Assembly: GCF_000949135.2 (NCBI RefSeq)
Contig: NZ_JTAN02000014.1
Span: 1-64,000 of the forward strand
Direction of reading: 5' to 3'
Length of the DNA: 64,000 bases
Origin: Burkholderia sp. USMB20
GTDB lineage: Bacteria; Pseudomonadota; Gammaproteobacteria; Burkholderiales; Burkholderiaceae
The position numbers and the translations under genes are program-made. Below are positions 27,215 to 38,905 of this stretch, in pieces (within the stretch, counting starts at the first letter, position 1; every line of letters begins with the position of its first letter). The notes beneath the pieces were generated by a model. The model was not told the DNA's origin. It did not search any database and saw only the letters and a program-made list of their open reading frames with translations.

Positions 27215-28030
27215 TCAGACCGCGGCGGCCGGTTGCGCGAACACCGGGCGTGCCGGCGTGCCGGCGGACACGGTCAGCACCTCGTAGCCGGTTTCGGTGA
27301 CGAGCACGGTGTGCTCCCATTGCGCGGACAGGCTGCGATCGCGCGTCTTGACCGTCCACTGGTCGGGCATCGTGCGGATGTCGCGCTTGCCGGCGTTGAT
27401 CATCGGCTCGATCGTGAAGATCATCCCGGCCTTCAGCTCGATGCCGGTGCCCGGGCGCCCGTAGTGGACGACCTGCGGATCCTCGTGGAACACCGTGCCG
27501 ATGCCGTGGCCGCAGTATTCGCGCACGACGCTGTAGCCCTGCGCTTCGGCGTGCTTCTGGATCGCGTAGCCGATGTCGCCGAGGTGCGCGCCGGGCTTGA
27601 CCTGGTCGATGCCGAGCCACATGCACTCGTAGGTGGTCTGCACGAGGCGCTTCGCGAGGATCGAGCCTTCGCCGACGATGAACATCCGGCTGGTGTCGCC
27701 GAAGTAGCCGTTCTTGATCACGGTGATGTCGATGTTCAGCGCGTCGCCGTTCTTGATCACCTTCTCGCCGGGAATGCCGTGGCAGATCACGTCGTTGACC
27801 GAGATGCAGGTGGCCTTCGGGTACGGCGGATAGCCGGGCGGCTGGTAGTTCAGCGGCGCGGGGATCGTGCCCTGCTCGTTGAGCATGAATTCGTGACAGA
27901 GCCGGTCGAGTTCGGCGGTCGTGATGCCCGCGACGACGTGCGGCGTGATGAAGTCGAGCACTTCGCTCGCGAGACGGCAGGCGACGCGCATCTCGGCGAT
28001 GTCGTGTTCGTTTTTGAGCGTAATAGCCAT
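27215..28030 (-). CDS. map: methionine aminopeptidase type I
   Basis: A dinuclear-metal enzyme that removes the initiator methionine. The 271-residue protein has the type I pita-bread fold with metal ligands in GDALNIDITVIKNGYFGDTS, the catalytic histidine region GHGIGTVFHEDP and the late glutamates in IEPMINAG and TVLVTETG. Start ATG at 28030. It is divergent from rpsB across 368 bp, the standard arrangement in proteobacteria. Confidence 0.97.
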   Translation of the reverse strand: MAITLKNEHDIAEMRVACRLASEVLDFITPHVVAGITTAELDRLCHEFMLNEQGTIPAPLNYQPPGYPPYPKATCISVNDVICHGIPGEKVIKNGDALNIDITVIKNGYFGDTSRMFIVGEGSILAKRLVQTTYECMWLGIDQVKPGAHLGDIGYAIQKHAEAQGYSVVREYCGHGIGTVFHEDPQVVHYGRPGTGIELKAGMIFTIEPMINAGKRDIRTMPDQWTVKTRDRSLSAQWEHTVLVTETGYEVLTVSAGTPARPVFAQPAAAV

Positions 28031-28398
28031 CGAGGTATGCCTGGAATGCGGTGAATTGACGGATTATCGCACCTTATGGCGGGCCTCGCAGCCCCTGCCG
28101 GCGGTGCCGGTGCGGGTTTTCGCGGATTGTCCGGCCGGCTGCCGCGCGGCAAGCGAAAGTGGCGGGCGACTTGAGAGCCGACAAATCGGCGTGCTATACT
28201 CTTTGGCTAAGTCGACATCCAAATGCCGAACATGCCCCGATGTAGGGCGGTATCGCGACGGCATCAGGATGAAAGGCTTGCGGCACGGGCAGTTTCGCAC
28301 GTGCCGAATCGCAAGCCGGCGCAACCAGGGTGCCGGCCGCGCGGAACGCGCGGCGGTACGGCAGCCGGCTTAAGACCCAACCCTCGTGGAGAATTTAC
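28031..28398 (+). promoter_or_regulatory. map-rpsB intergenic region with rpsB promoter and long leader
   Basis: A sigma70-like promoter is visible at 28171-28200: TTGAGA, 18-bp spacer, TATACT. If it is used, transcription starts near 28207 and leaves a leader of about 190 bases before rpsB. The leader is GC rich and can fold; one clear hairpin is CCGCGC / GCGCGG with a GAA-type loop around 28337-28353. In E. coli the rpsB-tsf leader is the target of autoregulation by S2, so a similar role is plausible here, but I cannot match a known structure. No gene is seen in this stretch. Confidence 0.6.
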
Positions 28399-29139
28399 AT
28401 GGCAGTCACGATGCGCCAAATGCTGGAAGCGGGTGTCCACTTCGGTCACCAGACGCGCTTCTGGAACCCGAAGATGGCTCCGTTCATTTTCGGTCACCGT
28501 AACAAGATTCACATCATCAACCTCGAAAAGACGCTGCCGATGTTCACGGACGCACAGAAGTACGTGCGCCAGCTGGCAGCGAACCGCGGCACGATCCTGT
28601 TCGTCGGCACGAAGCGCCAGTCGCGTGACACGATCGCCCAGGAAGCGCAACGTGCGGGCATGCCGTACGTCAACGCACGCTGGCTCGGCGGCATGATGAC
28701 CAACTTCAAGACGCTGAAGGTATCGATCAAGCGCCTGAAGGACATGGAAGCGGCAGTCGAGGCGGGCGAGCTCGAGAAGATGAGCAAGAAGGAAGCGCTG
28801 CTGTTCGAACGCGAAATCGCCAAGCTGCAGAAGTCGATCGGCGGCGTGAAGGACATGGGCGGCATTCCGGACGCGATCTTCGTCGTCGACGTCGGCTACC
28901 ACAAGATCGCCGTCACGGAAGCGAACAAGCTGGGCGTGCCGGTCATCGCCGTGGTCGACACGAACCACTCGCCGGAAGGTGTGGACTACGTGATCCCGGG
29001 CAACGACGACTCGAGCAAGGCAGTCGCGCTGTACGCTGAAGGCGTGGCCGACGCGATCCTGGAAGGCCGTGCGAACGCGGTCAACGAAGTGGTCCAGGCA
29101 GCGCGTGGCGACGACGAGTACGTCGAGGAAAACGCGTAA
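28399..29139 (+). CDS. rpsB: 30S ribosomal protein S2
   Basis: A small-subunit ribosomal protein of 246 residues. The N-terminus [19 protein letters not shown] and the segment [13 protein letters not shown]-like [13 protein letters not shown] are diagnostic. The start is the ATG at 28399 with GTGGAGAA upstream; further-upstream in-frame Met codons lie in the leader. It is first in rpsB-tsf-pyrH-frr, separated from tsf by a strong hairpin. Confidence 0.99.
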   Translation: MAVTMRQMLEAGVHFGHQTRFWNPKMAPFIFGHRNKIHIINLEKTLPMFTDAQKYVRQLAANRGTILFVGTKRQSRDTIAQEAQRAGMPYVNARWLGGMMTNFKTLKVSIKRLKDMEAAVEAGELEKMSKKEALLFEREIAKLQKSIGGVKDMGGIPDAIFVVDVGYHKIAVTEANKLGVPVIAVVDTNHSPEGVDYVIPGNDDSSKAVALYAEGVADAILEGRANAVNEVVQAARGDDEYVEENA

Positions 29140-29155
29140 CTGGCCCCGAGCCGGC

Positions 29156-29190
29156 GCAAAAAGGGGGCTCTCAACAGGCCCCCTTTTTTT
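29156..29190 (+). terminator. intrinsic terminator/attenuator between rpsB and tsf
   Basis: AAAAAGGGGGC pairs with GCCCCCTTTTT around a short TCTCAACAG-type loop and is followed by further T residues. It lies 17 bases after the rpsB stop and 110 bases before tsf, so it should reduce read-through, giving more S2 mRNA than EF-Ts mRNA unless tsf has its own promoter. Confidence 0.9.
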
Positions 29191-29301
29191 AAGCTTGTGC
29201 GCCGGACCTGATCGCGCCGAATCGGCGCGGGTCCGGAAACGATTTTCGGCCGTTCGCGTCCAAGCGGGCGGCGTTGTGAATACAGACTCAAGGAGCGAAT
29301 G

Positions 29302-31051
<1,750 letters not shown>

Positions 31052-31153
31052 ACTCCCGCGGATGCGGGCAAGCGGCGCGGGTCGCCGGCCGTGGTGCGTG
31101 GCGCACCGGGCGCGGCCCGCGTTCATTGAAGGTTGGAAGGTTCGGAGGTTGAA

Positions 31154-31714
31154 ATGAGTGTCGCTGATGTCAAGAAGGGCGTAGAGCAGAAGATGCAGCG
31201 CTCGATCGAAGCGTTCAAGAACGATCTGGCGAAGATCCGTACGGGCCGTGCGCATACCGGTCTGCTCGATCACGTGCAGGTCGACTACTACGGTTCGATG
31301 GTGCCGATCTCGCAGGTTGCGAACCTGACGCTCGTCGACGCACGCACGATCGGCGTGCAGCCGTGGGAAAAGAACATGGTCGCGAAGGTCGAGAAGGCCA
31401 TCCGCGAAGCCGATCTGGGCCTGAACCCGGCCACGGCCGGCGACCTGATCCGCGTGCCGATGCCCGCGCTGACGGAAGAGCGCCGCCGCGAGCTCACCAA
31501 GGTGGTCAAGAGCGAAGGCGAAACGGCCAAGGTCGCGATCCGCAACCTGCGCCGCGACGCGAACGAAGCGCTCAAGAAGCTCGTGAAGGACAAGGAAATC
31601 TCGGAAGACGACGAGCGCCGTGCGAGCGACGACGTGCAGAAGCTGACCGACAAGCACGTCGCCGAAGTCGACAAGCTCGTGCAGAGCAAGGAAGCCGAGA
31701 TCATGACGGTCTGA
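31154..31714 (+). CDS. frr: ribosome recycling factor
   Basis: RRF splits post-termination ribosomes together with EF-G. It has 186 residues, the usual length. The helical domain I and the signature [13 protein letters not shown] and [15 protein letters not shown] are present. The start is the ATG at 31154 (MSVADVKKG), preceded by GGAGG at 31143-31147; an in-frame ATG 21 bp upstream would overlap that ribosome binding site. It is 102 bp downstream of pyrH. Confidence 0.98.
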
Positions 31715-31761
31715 CGACCGTCCTCGCGCGCCGCCTTCTTCCCGCAACTGTCTCAACGGCC

Positions 31762-32544
31762 ATGACCTATACCAGCTCTACCGTTCGCGTGCCTGACGTC
31801 GGCGCCGTGCCGCGTCATATCGCGATCATCATGGACGGCAACGGCCGTTGGGCGACCGAACGCCGCTTGCCGCGCGTCGCGGGGCACACCCGCGGCGTCG
31901 ACGCCGTGCGGTCGGTGGTCGAAGGCTGCGCGCGCGCCGGCGTCGAATACCTGACGCTGTTCGCGTTCAGTTCGGAAAACTGGCGCCGGCCGAACGACGA
32001 AGTGTCGTTCCTGATGCGGCTGTTCATCACCGCGCTCGAGCGCGAGATCGGCAAGCTGCATGCGAACGGGATCCGCCTGCGCGTCGTGGGCGATCTCGAG
32101 CGTTTCGAGCCGCGCATCCGCGAACTGATCCGCCGCGCCGAAACCAAGACGGCGCGCAACACCCGCCTGACCCTGACGATCGCCGCGAACTACGGCGGCC
32201 GCTGGGACATCCTGCAGGCGACGAAGAAACTCGTCGAGCAGGCCGTGCGCGAGGGCCGCGAGGTCGAGGTGACCGAAGACGCGTTCGCGCCGCACCTGGC
32301 GATGGCCTATGCGCCGGAGCCCGATCTCTTCATCCGCACCGGCGGCGAGCAGCGCGTCAGCAATTTCCTGCTGTGGCAGCTCGCGTACGCCGAATTCTAT
32401 TTCACCGACAAATACTGGCCGGATTTCGACGGCGCGGCCCTGGCCGACGCGATCGCGTCGTATACCGAGCGCGAGCGCCGTTTCGGGCGCACCAGCGCGC
32501 AGCTCGAGCCGCAATCGCAGAACGCCGATTCCCTTTCATGCTGA
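31762..32544 (+). CDS. uppS: undecaprenyl diphosphate synthase
   Basis: A cis-prenyltransferase of 260 residues that makes the C55 lipid carrier for peptidoglycan and surface polysaccharide. The catalytic aspartate is D25 in [10 protein letters not shown]. Other signatures are [11 protein letters not shown] and the C-terminal [21 protein letters not shown]. Its stop codon overlaps the cdsA start by 7 bases. Confidence 0.98.
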   Translation: MTYTSSTVRVPDVGAVPRHIAIIMDGNGRWATERRLPRVAGHTRGVDAVRSVVEGCARAGVEYLTLFAFSSENWRRPNDEVSFLMRLFITALEREIGKLHANGIRLRVVGDLERFEPRIRELIRRAETKTARNTRLTLTIAANYGGRWDILQATKKLVEQAVREGREVEVTEDAFAPHLAMAYAPEPDLFIRTGGEQRVSNFLLWQLAYAEFYFTDKYWPDFDGAALADAIASYTERERRFGRTSAQLEPQSQNADSLSC

Positions 32545-33359
32545 AGACCCGTGTGATCACGGCGGTCGTGATGCTGGCCGTGTTGCTGCCGGTGACGCTG
32601 TTCGCGCCGCTCGCAGCCTTCGGCGCGCTGATCGGCGTCGTGCTCGTGTTCGCCGCGTGGGAATGGGCGCGCCTGCTGAAGCTCGGCGCGGCCGGTTCGG
32701 TCGTTTATGCGATCGTCGCGGCGCTGGCGCTCGCGGCGACCGTGCCGCTCGGCGTCGAGGCCGCTTCGTCCCGTCCCCTTTTCATGGCGGCCGGCGTGTT
32801 CTGGCTGCTGGTCGGCCCGTTCTCGCTGCGGCGCAAGCCGGAACTCGCGGGCGGCGTTTGGCGGCCGTTCCTGCTCGCGGCCGGGCTCGTGGTGTTCGCG
32901 GCCTGCTGGCACGCGGTCGTCGCGGCGCGTGCGCAGGGCGTTCCGTTCGTGCTCTCGCTGCTGCTGGTCGTGTGGCTGGCCGATATTGGTGCATATTTCG
33001 CGGGCAAGGCCTTCGGAAAGCGTAAACTGGCCGTGACGATCAGTCCCGGGAAGAGCTGGGAAGGCGCGATCGGCGGCTGGCTCGCCGTGATGGTCGTCGC
33101 GGGAGCCGCGATGGCCGCGCACTGGTTCGAGCCGACCCTGTTTTCCGCATTCGCGACGCGCTACGGGATGCCCGGCGCGTGGGCCGCGCTGACGCTGCTG
33201 GTTGCGTACAGCGTGATCGGCGACCTGTTCGAGTCGCTGCTCAAGCGTCAGGCGGGCGTGAAAGATTCGAGCGGCCTGCTGCCCGGTCACGGCGGCGTGC
33301 TCGACCGCGTCGACGCGCTGCTGCCGGTGCTGCCGCTCGCAATGCTGCTGCTTGGTTAA
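32538..33359 (+). CDS. cdsA: phosphatidate cytidylyltransferase
   Basis: An integral membrane enzyme of 273 residues, about eight helices, that makes CDP-diacylglycerol from phosphatidate and CTP, the precursor of all bacterial phospholipids. The C-terminal CdsA signature ([20 protein letters not shown] and then [12 protein letters not shown]) is intact. The ATG at 32538 overlaps uppS by 7 bases. Confidence 0.97.
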   Translation: MLKTRVITAVVMLAVLLPVTLFAPLAAFGALIGVVLVFAAWEWARLLKLGAAGSVVYAIVAALALAATVPLGVEAASSRPLFMAAGVFWLLVGPFSLRRKPELAGGVWRPFLLAAGLVVFAACWHAVVAARAQGVPFVLSLLLVVWLADIGAYFAGKAFGKRKLAVTISPGKSWEGAIGGWLAVMVVAGAAMAAHWFEPTLFSAFATRYGMPGAWAALTLLVAYSVIGDLFESLLKRQAGVKDSSGLLPGHGGVLDRVDALLPVLPLAMLLLG

Positions 33360-33374
33360 ACCACTATTTCTGTT

Positions 33375-34571
33375 ATGCAAAAACGTCTGACACTGCTCGG
33401 TTCCACGGGCTCGATCGGAGACAGCACGCTCGACGTGGTCGCCCGCCATCCCGAGCGTTTCTCGGTCTATGCGTTGACCGCGCACCGCAATGGCGACAAG
33501 CTCGTCGAGCAGTGCCTGCGCTTCGCACCCGAAGTCGCGGTGGTCGGCGATGCGAACACGGCGGCGCACGTCGAGGCGAAGCTGCGCGCGGCGGGCAACA
33601 AGACCACGGTGCTGTACGGGCCGCAGGCGCTCGTCGACGTGTCGAACAGCGACGGCTGCGACACCGTCGTCGCGGCGATCGTCGGCGCGGCCGGCCTCGC
33701 GCCGAGTCTGGCGGCCGCGCGCGCCGGCAAGCGCATCCTGCTCGCGAACAAGGAATCGCTCGTGATGTCGGGCGCGATCTTCATGGATGCCGTGCGCGAC
33801 CATGGCGCGATCCTGCTGCCGGTCGACAGCGAACACAACGCGATCTTCCAGTGCATGCCGCGCGACGCGAACGAGCACGGCGGGATCTCGAAGATCATCC
33901 TGACCGCGTCGGGCGGCCCGTTCCGTACGCGCGAGCCGGCCACGCTCGTCGACGTGACGCCGGACGAGGCCTGCAAGCATCCGAACTGGGTGATGGGTCG
34001 CAAGATTTCCGTCGATTCCGCGACGATGATGAACAAGGGCCTCGAAGTGATCGAGGCGCACTGGATCTTCGGCCTGCCGGGCGACCGGATCGACGTGCTG
34101 ATCCACCCGCAGAGCGTGATCCATTCGCTCGTGTCGTACCGCGACGGCTCGGTGCTCGCGCAGCTCGGCAACCCCGACATGCGTACGCCGATCGCGCACG
34201 CGCTGGCGTTCCCGGAGCGCGTCGACGCCGGTGTCGAGCAGCTCGACCTCGCGCAGATCGCCCAGCTGTCGTTCGAGAAGCCCGACTACACGCGCTTCCC
34301 GTGCCTCGCGCTCGCGCTGAAGGCGCTCGAGGAGGGCGGCATCGCGAGCGCCGCGTTGAACGCGGCGAACGAAATCGCGGTCGAAGCGTTTCTCGAGCGC
34401 CGGATCGGCTTCATGGCGATCGCGGCGACGGTCGACGCGGTGCTCAACGCACTGCCGAACCGCAACCCGAACGGGCTCGACGACGTCCTTGCGGCGGATG
34501 CCGAGGCACGCCGCCTCGCCGCCGAGATCATTGCGAAAGCGCCTGCGCCACGCGTGGAGCGCACTGTCTGA
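33375..34571 (+). CDS. dxr: 1-deoxy-D-xylulose-5-phosphate reductoisomerase
   Basis: DXR is the second enzyme of the MEP isoprenoid pathway, using NADPH and a divalent metal. It has 398 residues with NADPH-binding [10 protein letters not shown] near the N-terminus, [10 protein letters not shown], and metal/substrate motifs [12 protein letters not shown] and SASGGPFR-like TASGGPFRT. It follows cdsA by 15 bp. Supplying C5 units beside uppS fits the theme of envelope lipid synthesis. Confidence 0.98.
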   Translation: MQKRLTLLGSTGSIGDSTLDVVARHPERFSVYALTAHRNGDKLVEQCLRFAPEVAVVGDANTAAHVEAKLRAAGNKTTVLYGPQALVDVSNSDGCDTVVAAIVGAAGLAPSLAAARAGKRILLANKESLVMSGAIFMDAVRDHGAILLPVDSEHNAIFQCMPRDANEHGGISKIILTASGGPFRTREPATLVDVTPDEACKHPNWVMGRKISVDSATMMNKGLEVIEAHWIFGLPGDRIDVLIHPQSVIHSLVSYRDGSVLAQLGNPDMRTPIAHALAFPERVDAGVEQLDLAQIAQLSFEKPDYTRFPCLALALKALEEGGIASAALNAANEIAVEAFLERRIGFMAIAATVDAVLNALPNRNPNGLDDVLAADAEARRLAAEIIAKAPAPRVERTV

Positions 34572-34582
34572 ATGAGGTGCTC

Positions 34583-35956
34583 ATGAACGTGCTGGTCGAA
34601 CTGATCGCGTTTGCGGTGGCGATCGGGGTGCTGGTCGTCGTGCATGAGTACGGACATTATCGCGTCGCGCGCTGGTGCGGCGTGAAGGTGCTGCGTTTCT
34701 CGATCGGCTTCGGCCAGCCCGTCGCGCGCTGGGTCAGCCGCAAGACGGGCACCGAATGGACGCTCTCCGCGCTGCCGCTTGGCGGCTACGTGAAGATGCT
34801 CGACGAGCGCGAGCCGGGGGCGGGCGTCAAACCCGAGGAGCTCGGCCAGGCGTTCAACCGGCAATCGGTGTTCAAGCGCATCGCGATCGTCGCCGCCGGC
34901 CCGATCGCGAACTTCCTGTTGGCAATCGTCCTGTTTTCCGCCGTATTCGCAACCGGCGTGACCGAGCCGGCCGCGGTGCTCGCGCCGCCGGCCGCCGGCA
35001 CGGCGGCGGCCCGCGCGGGCTTCGACGGCAGCGAGACGATCGTGTCCATTCGCGACGCACAGGGCGGCGACGCCGTGCCGGTGCGCTCGTGGTCGGACCT
35101 GCGCTGGAAGCTGCTGGCCGCCGCGTTCGATCATCGCGAGGTCGTGCTCGGCGCGCGCGACGGCGGCGCGGCGACGTTCGACTTCCGCGTCGACCTGCGC
35201 AATGTTCCCGAAAGCGCGCTCGACGACGATTTCATGCTGCACCTGGGCTTCGAGACCGGCGGCGGCGCGCTGTCGGTGGCGTCGGTGCAGCCCGGCAGCG
35301 CGGCCGAGCAGGCGGGCCTGAAGGCCGGCGACAAGCTGCTCGCGCTCGACGGCAAGCCCATCGGCGGCGCCACGCGCTTCATCGACGCGGTGAAGCACCA
35401 TGCGGGCCAGGCGGTCGAACTGCAGATCGAGCGCGGCGGTGCCTTGCGGACGGTGTCGATCGTGCCGCAGGCGCAGCGCGACGACGAAACGGGGCAGCAG
35501 GTCGGCCGCATCGGCGCGGCGCTGTCGATGCACACGCCGTCGGTCGACGTGCGCTACGGGCCGATCGAGAGTCTGCGCCTCGGCGCGCACCGCACGTGGG
35601 ACATCGCCGTTTACTCGCTGAGGATGTTCGGGCGGATGATCACGGGCGATGCGTCGCTGAAGAACCTGTCCGGCCCGGTGACGATCGCGGACTACGCGGG
35701 CAAGAGCGCGCGGCTCGGTCCGTCGGCCTTCCTGTCGTTCCTCGCCCTTGTCAGCATTAGCCTCGGGGTGCTGAACTTGCTGCCGATTCCCGTTTTGGAC
35801 GGGGGGCATCTGTTATATTATCTGGTTGAAGCCGCGACCGGGAAAGCCGTATCGGAGCGCTGGCAGCTGATTCTGCAAAGAGCCGGGTTGATCTGCATCG
35901 TCGCGTTGTCGGCGATCGCGCTGTTCAACGACCTGGCTCGGTTAATCCATTTCTGA
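34583..35956 (+). CDS. rseP: site-2 protease RseP
   Basis: An inner-membrane zinc metalloprotease of 457 residues that cleaves anti-sigma factors such as RseA within the membrane during envelope stress. The HExxH site is H21-E-Y-G-H25 in the first helix. The third metal ligand is in LNLLPIPVLDGGH near the C-terminus, and PDZ domains lie between (second one: GLKAGDKLLALDGKPI). Start ATG at 34583, 11 bp after dxr. It sits directly before bamA, the outer-membrane assembly gene, as in E. coli. Confidence 0.97.
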   Translation: MNVLVELIAFAVAIGVLVVVHEYGHYRVARWCGVKVLRFSIGFGQPVARWVSRKTGTEWTLSALPLGGYVKMLDEREPGAGVKPEELGQAFNRQSVFKRIAIVAAGPIANFLLAIVLFSAVFATGVTEPAAVLAPPAAGTAAARAGFDGSETIVSIRDAQGGDAVPVRSWSDLRWKLLAAAFDHREVVLGARDGGAATFDFRVDLRNVPESALDDDFMLHLGFETGGGALSVASVQPGSAAEQAGLKAGDKLLALDGKPIGGATRFIDAVKHHAGQAVELQIERGGALRTVSIVPQAQRDDETGQQVGRIGAALSMHTPSVDVRYGPIESLRLGAHRTWDIAVYSLRMFGRMITGDASLKNLSGPVTIADYAGKSARLGPSAFLSFLALVSISLGVLNLLPIPVLDGGHLLYYLVEAATGKAVSERWQLILQRAGLICIVALSAIALFNDLARLIHF

Positions 35957-35960
35957 AGCG

Positions 35961-35993
35961 TCAGGCGGCGGCCAGTCGGCCGCCGCCTGATTT
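35961..35993 (+). terminator. perfect 13-bp hairpin between rseP and bamA
   Basis: TCAGGCGGCGGCC (35961-35973) pairs exactly with GGCCGCCGCCTGA (35978-35990) around an AGTC loop, followed by TTTGA. It starts 5 bases after the rseP stop and ends about 30 bases before bamA. The short T run suggests partial termination or a processing site. Confidence 0.65.
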
Positions 35994-36020
35994 GATGCAG
36001 CTAAATATTGGGGATGCACG

Positions 36021-38327
36021 TTGTTCAAACCTCATCGCTTTGTACCTAAGACAGTTGCAGCGGCCGCGCTCGCCGCGCACGGCCTCGCGGCGCATGCAGC
36101 GGCACCGTTCGTGGTGCAAGACATCAAGATCGAGGGGTTGCAGCGCGTCGAAGCCGGTTCGGTGTTCGCCTACCTGCCGATCAAGCAGGGCGATACCTTC
36201 ACCGACGACAAGGCATCCGAAGCAATCCGCGCGCTGTACGCGACGGGCTTCTTCAACGACGTGCGCATCGCCACCCAGGGCAACGTCGTGATCGTGCAGG
36301 TGCAGGAGCGTCCGGCCATCGCGTCGATCGACTTCACCGGCACGAAGGAATTCGACAAGGACAACCTGACGAAGGCGCTGCGCGCGGTGGGTCTGGCCGA
36401 CGGCCGCTACTACGACAAGGCGCTCGTCGACAAGGCGGAGCAGGAGCTCAAGCGTCAGTACCTGACGCGCGGCTTCTATGCGGCCGAGGTCAAGACGACG
36501 ATCACGCCGGTCGACGCGAACCGCGTGTCGATCCTGTTCGCGGTCGCCGAAGGCCCGAGCGCGAAGATCCGCCAGATCAACTTCATCGGCAACAAGGCGT
36601 TCAGCACCAGCACGCTGCGCGACGAGATGCAGCTGTCGACGCCGAACTGGTTCTCCTGGTACACGAAGAACGACCTGTACTCGAAGGAAAAGCTCACGGG
36701 CGACCTCGAGGCCGTGCGCTCGTACTACCTGAACCGCGGCTACCTCGAGTTCAACATCGAATCGACCCAGGTGTCGATCTCGCCCGACAAGAAGGACATG
36801 TACCTGACGGTCACGCTGCACGAAGGCGAGCCGTACACGGTGTCGGGCATCAAGCTGTCGGGCAACCTGCTCGATCGCGAAGCCGAACTGAACAAGCTGA
36901 TCAAGATCAAGCCGGGCGATCGCTTCTCGGCCGAAAAGCTGCAGCAAACGACGAAGTCGATCGTCGACAAGCTCGGTGAATACGGCTACGCATTCGCGAC
37001 CGTCAACGCGCAGCCGGACATCGACCAGGCGAACCACAAGGTGAACCTGAACCTCGTCGTCGATCCGAGCCGCCGCGTGTACGTGCGCCGCATCAACGTG
37101 GTCGGCAACACGCGCACGCGCGACGAAGTCGTGCGCCGCGAAATGCGCCAGCTCGAAAGCTCGTGGTTCGATTCGAACCGCCTCGCGCTGTCGAAGGACC
37201 GCGTGAACCGTCTCGGCTATTTCACCAACGTCGACGTGACGACGGTGCCGGTCGAAGGCACGAACGACCAGGTCGACGTGAACGTGAAGGTCGACGAAAA
37301 GCCGACCGGCGCGATCACGCTGGGCGCGGGCTTCTCGTCGACGGACAAGGTGGTGCTGTCGGCCGGCGTGTCGCAGGACAACGTGTTCGGCTCGGGCACG
37401 AGCCTGTCGGTGAACGTCAACACCGCGAAGAGCTACCGCACGCTGACCGTCACGCAGGTCGACCCGTACTTCACGGTCGACGGCATCAAGCGGATCACCG
37501 ACGTCTACTACCGCACGTACCAGCCGCTTTACTACTCGACGAGTTCGAGCTTCCGGATCATCAGCGCGGGCGGCAACCTGAAGTTCGGCATCCCGTTCTC
37601 GGAAGTCGACACCGTCTACTTCGGCGCGGGCTTCGAGCAGAACCGTCTCGACGTCGACTCGAACACGCCGCAGAGCTACCAGGATTACGTGAACGAGTTC
37701 GGCCGCGTGTCGAACACGGTGCCGCTGACGGTGGCATGGTCGCGCGACGCGCGTGACAGCGCGCTGATCCCGAGCCGCGGCTACTTCACGCAGGCGAACG
37801 TCGAATACGGCGTGCCGGTCGGCAAGATCCAGTACTACAAGGCCGACCTGCAGGCGCAGTACTACTATTCGTTCTCGCGCGGCTTCATCCTGGGTCTGAA
37901 CCTGCAAGGCGGCTACGGTAACGGCATCGGCAACCCGTACCCGATCTTCAAGAACTACTACGCGGGCGGTATCGGCTCCGTGCGTGGCTACGAGCCGAGC
38001 TCGCTGGGCCCGCGCGACACGAAGACGAACGACCCGATCGGCGGTTCGAAGATGGTGGTCGGCAACATCGAGCTGACGTTCCCGCTGCCGGGCACCGGCT
38101 ACGACCGCACGCTGCGCGTGTTCACGTTCCTCGACGGCGGTAACGTGTGGGGCAACGCGCCGGGCGGCACGAGTACCGGCGCGAACGGCCTGCGTTACGG
38201 CTACGGTGTGGGTCTCGCGTGGATCTCGCCGATCGGCCCGCTGAAGCTGAGCCTCGGCTTCCCGCTGCAGAAGCACGAAGGCGACCAGTACCAGAAATTC
38301 CAGTTCCAGATCGGGACGGCGTTCTGA
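36021..38327 (+). CDS. bamA: outer membrane protein assembly factor BamA
   Basis: BamA inserts beta-barrel proteins into the outer membrane. The 768-residue precursor has a signal peptide (cleavage probably after HAAA near residue 29), five POTRA domains (about 30-425) and a 16-strand C-terminal barrel that ends in the expected aromatic F. The VRGY motif (SVRGYEPSSLGPR) of the Omp85 family is present. The start is a TTG at 36021 (MFKPHRFVP); a nearby upstream ATG at 36014 is out of frame. The hairpin before it may separate its expression from rseP. Confidence 0.97.
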   Translation: MFKPHRFVPKTVAAAALAAHGLAAHAAAPFVVQDIKIEGLQRVEAGSVFAYLPIKQGDTFTDDKASEAIRALYATGFFNDVRIATQGNVVIVQVQERPAIASIDFTGTKEFDKDNLTKALRAVGLADGRYYDKALVDKAEQELKRQYLTRGFYAAEVKTTITPVDANRVSILFAVAEGPSAKIRQINFIGNKAFSTSTLRDEMQLSTPNWFSWYTKNDLYSKEKLTGDLEAVRSYYLNRGYLEFNIESTQVSISPDKKDMYLTVTLHEGEPYTVSGIKLSGNLLDREAELNKLIKIKPGDRFSAEKLQQTTKSIVDKLGEYGYAFATVNAQPDIDQANHKVNLNLVVDPSRRVYVRRINVVGNTRTRDEVVRREMRQLESSWFDSNRLALSKDRVNRLGYFTNVDVTTVPVEGTNDQVDVNVKVDEKPTGAITLGAGFSSTDKVVLSAGVSQDNVFGSGTSLSVNVNTAKSYRTLTVTQVDPYFTVDGIKRITDVYYRTYQPLYYSTSSSFRIISAGGNLKFGIPFSEVDTVYFGAGFEQNRLDVDSNTPQSYQDYVNEFGRVSNTVPLTVAWSRDARDSALIPSRGYFTQANVEYGVPVGKIQYYKADLQAQYYYSFSRGFILGLNLQGGYGNGIGNPYPIFKNYYAGGIGSVRGYEPSSLGPRDTKTNDPIGGSKMVVGNIELTFPLPGTGYDRTLRVFTFLDGGNVWGNAPGGTSTGANGLRYGYGVGLAWISPIGPLKLSLGFPLQKHEGDQYQKFQFQIGTAF

Positions 38328-38361
38328 TCGAACGCATGACAACAGTAACGAGAGGGTAATT

Positions 38362-38889
38362 TTGCTAACCGGTAAGTTTTCGAAACGAGTGATGTGTGCG
38401 CTGACCGTTGCGCTGGCCTTGGGCGCGGCGACGGCGCATGCTCAGGACGTCGCCCGCATCGCGGCGGTCAATTCGGATCGGATCCTGCGCGAGTCGGCGC
38501 CCGCCAAGGCGGCGCAGACGAAGCTCGAAGCCGAGTTCGCGAAGCGCGACAAGGATCTGCAGGACCTCGCGGCGCGCCTGAAGTCGATGTCCGACTCGCT
38601 GGACAAGAACGGTGCGTCGCTGTCGGCGGCCGATCGCGCGCAGAAGCAGCGCGATCTCGCGCAGCTCGACACCGACTTCCAGCGCAAGCAGCGCGAGTTT
38701 CGCGAAGACCTGAACCAGCGCCGCAACGAGGAGCTCGCGGCCGTGCTGGAGCGTGCGAACAAGGTCATCAAGCAGATCGCCGAGCAGCAGAATTACGACC
38801 TGATCGTGCAGGAAGCCGTGTACGTCAGTCCGCGCATCGACATCACCGACAAGGTGCTCAAGGCGCTCGCGTCCGGCTCGACGAACTGA
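38362..38889 (+). CDS. skp: periplasmic chaperone Skp/OmpH
   Basis: Skp holds unfolded outer-membrane proteins in the periplasm. The 175-residue precursor has a signal peptide ending at TAHAQ (about residue 28) and long charged helices forming the coiled-coil tentacles. The start is a TTG at 38362, with GAGAGGG upstream at 38350-38356. It lies between bamA and lpxD as in E. coli. Both bamA and skp therefore start with TTG. Confidence 0.95.
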   Translation: MLTGKFSKRVMCALTVALALGAATAHAQDVARIAAVNSDRILRESAPAKAAQTKLEAEFAKRDKDLQDLAARLKSMSDSLDKNGASLSAADRAQKQRDLAQLDTDFQRKQREFREDLNQRRNEELAAVLERANKVIKQIAEQQNYDLIVQEAVYVSPRIDITDKVLKALASGSTN

Positions 38890-38905
38890 ACGGAGCAGAC
38901 GACGA

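Noticed and set aside
24545-28054. A 1169-codon open frame antisense to glnD and map
   Set aside because: A high-GC antisense shadow; glnD and map have full-length conserved products.
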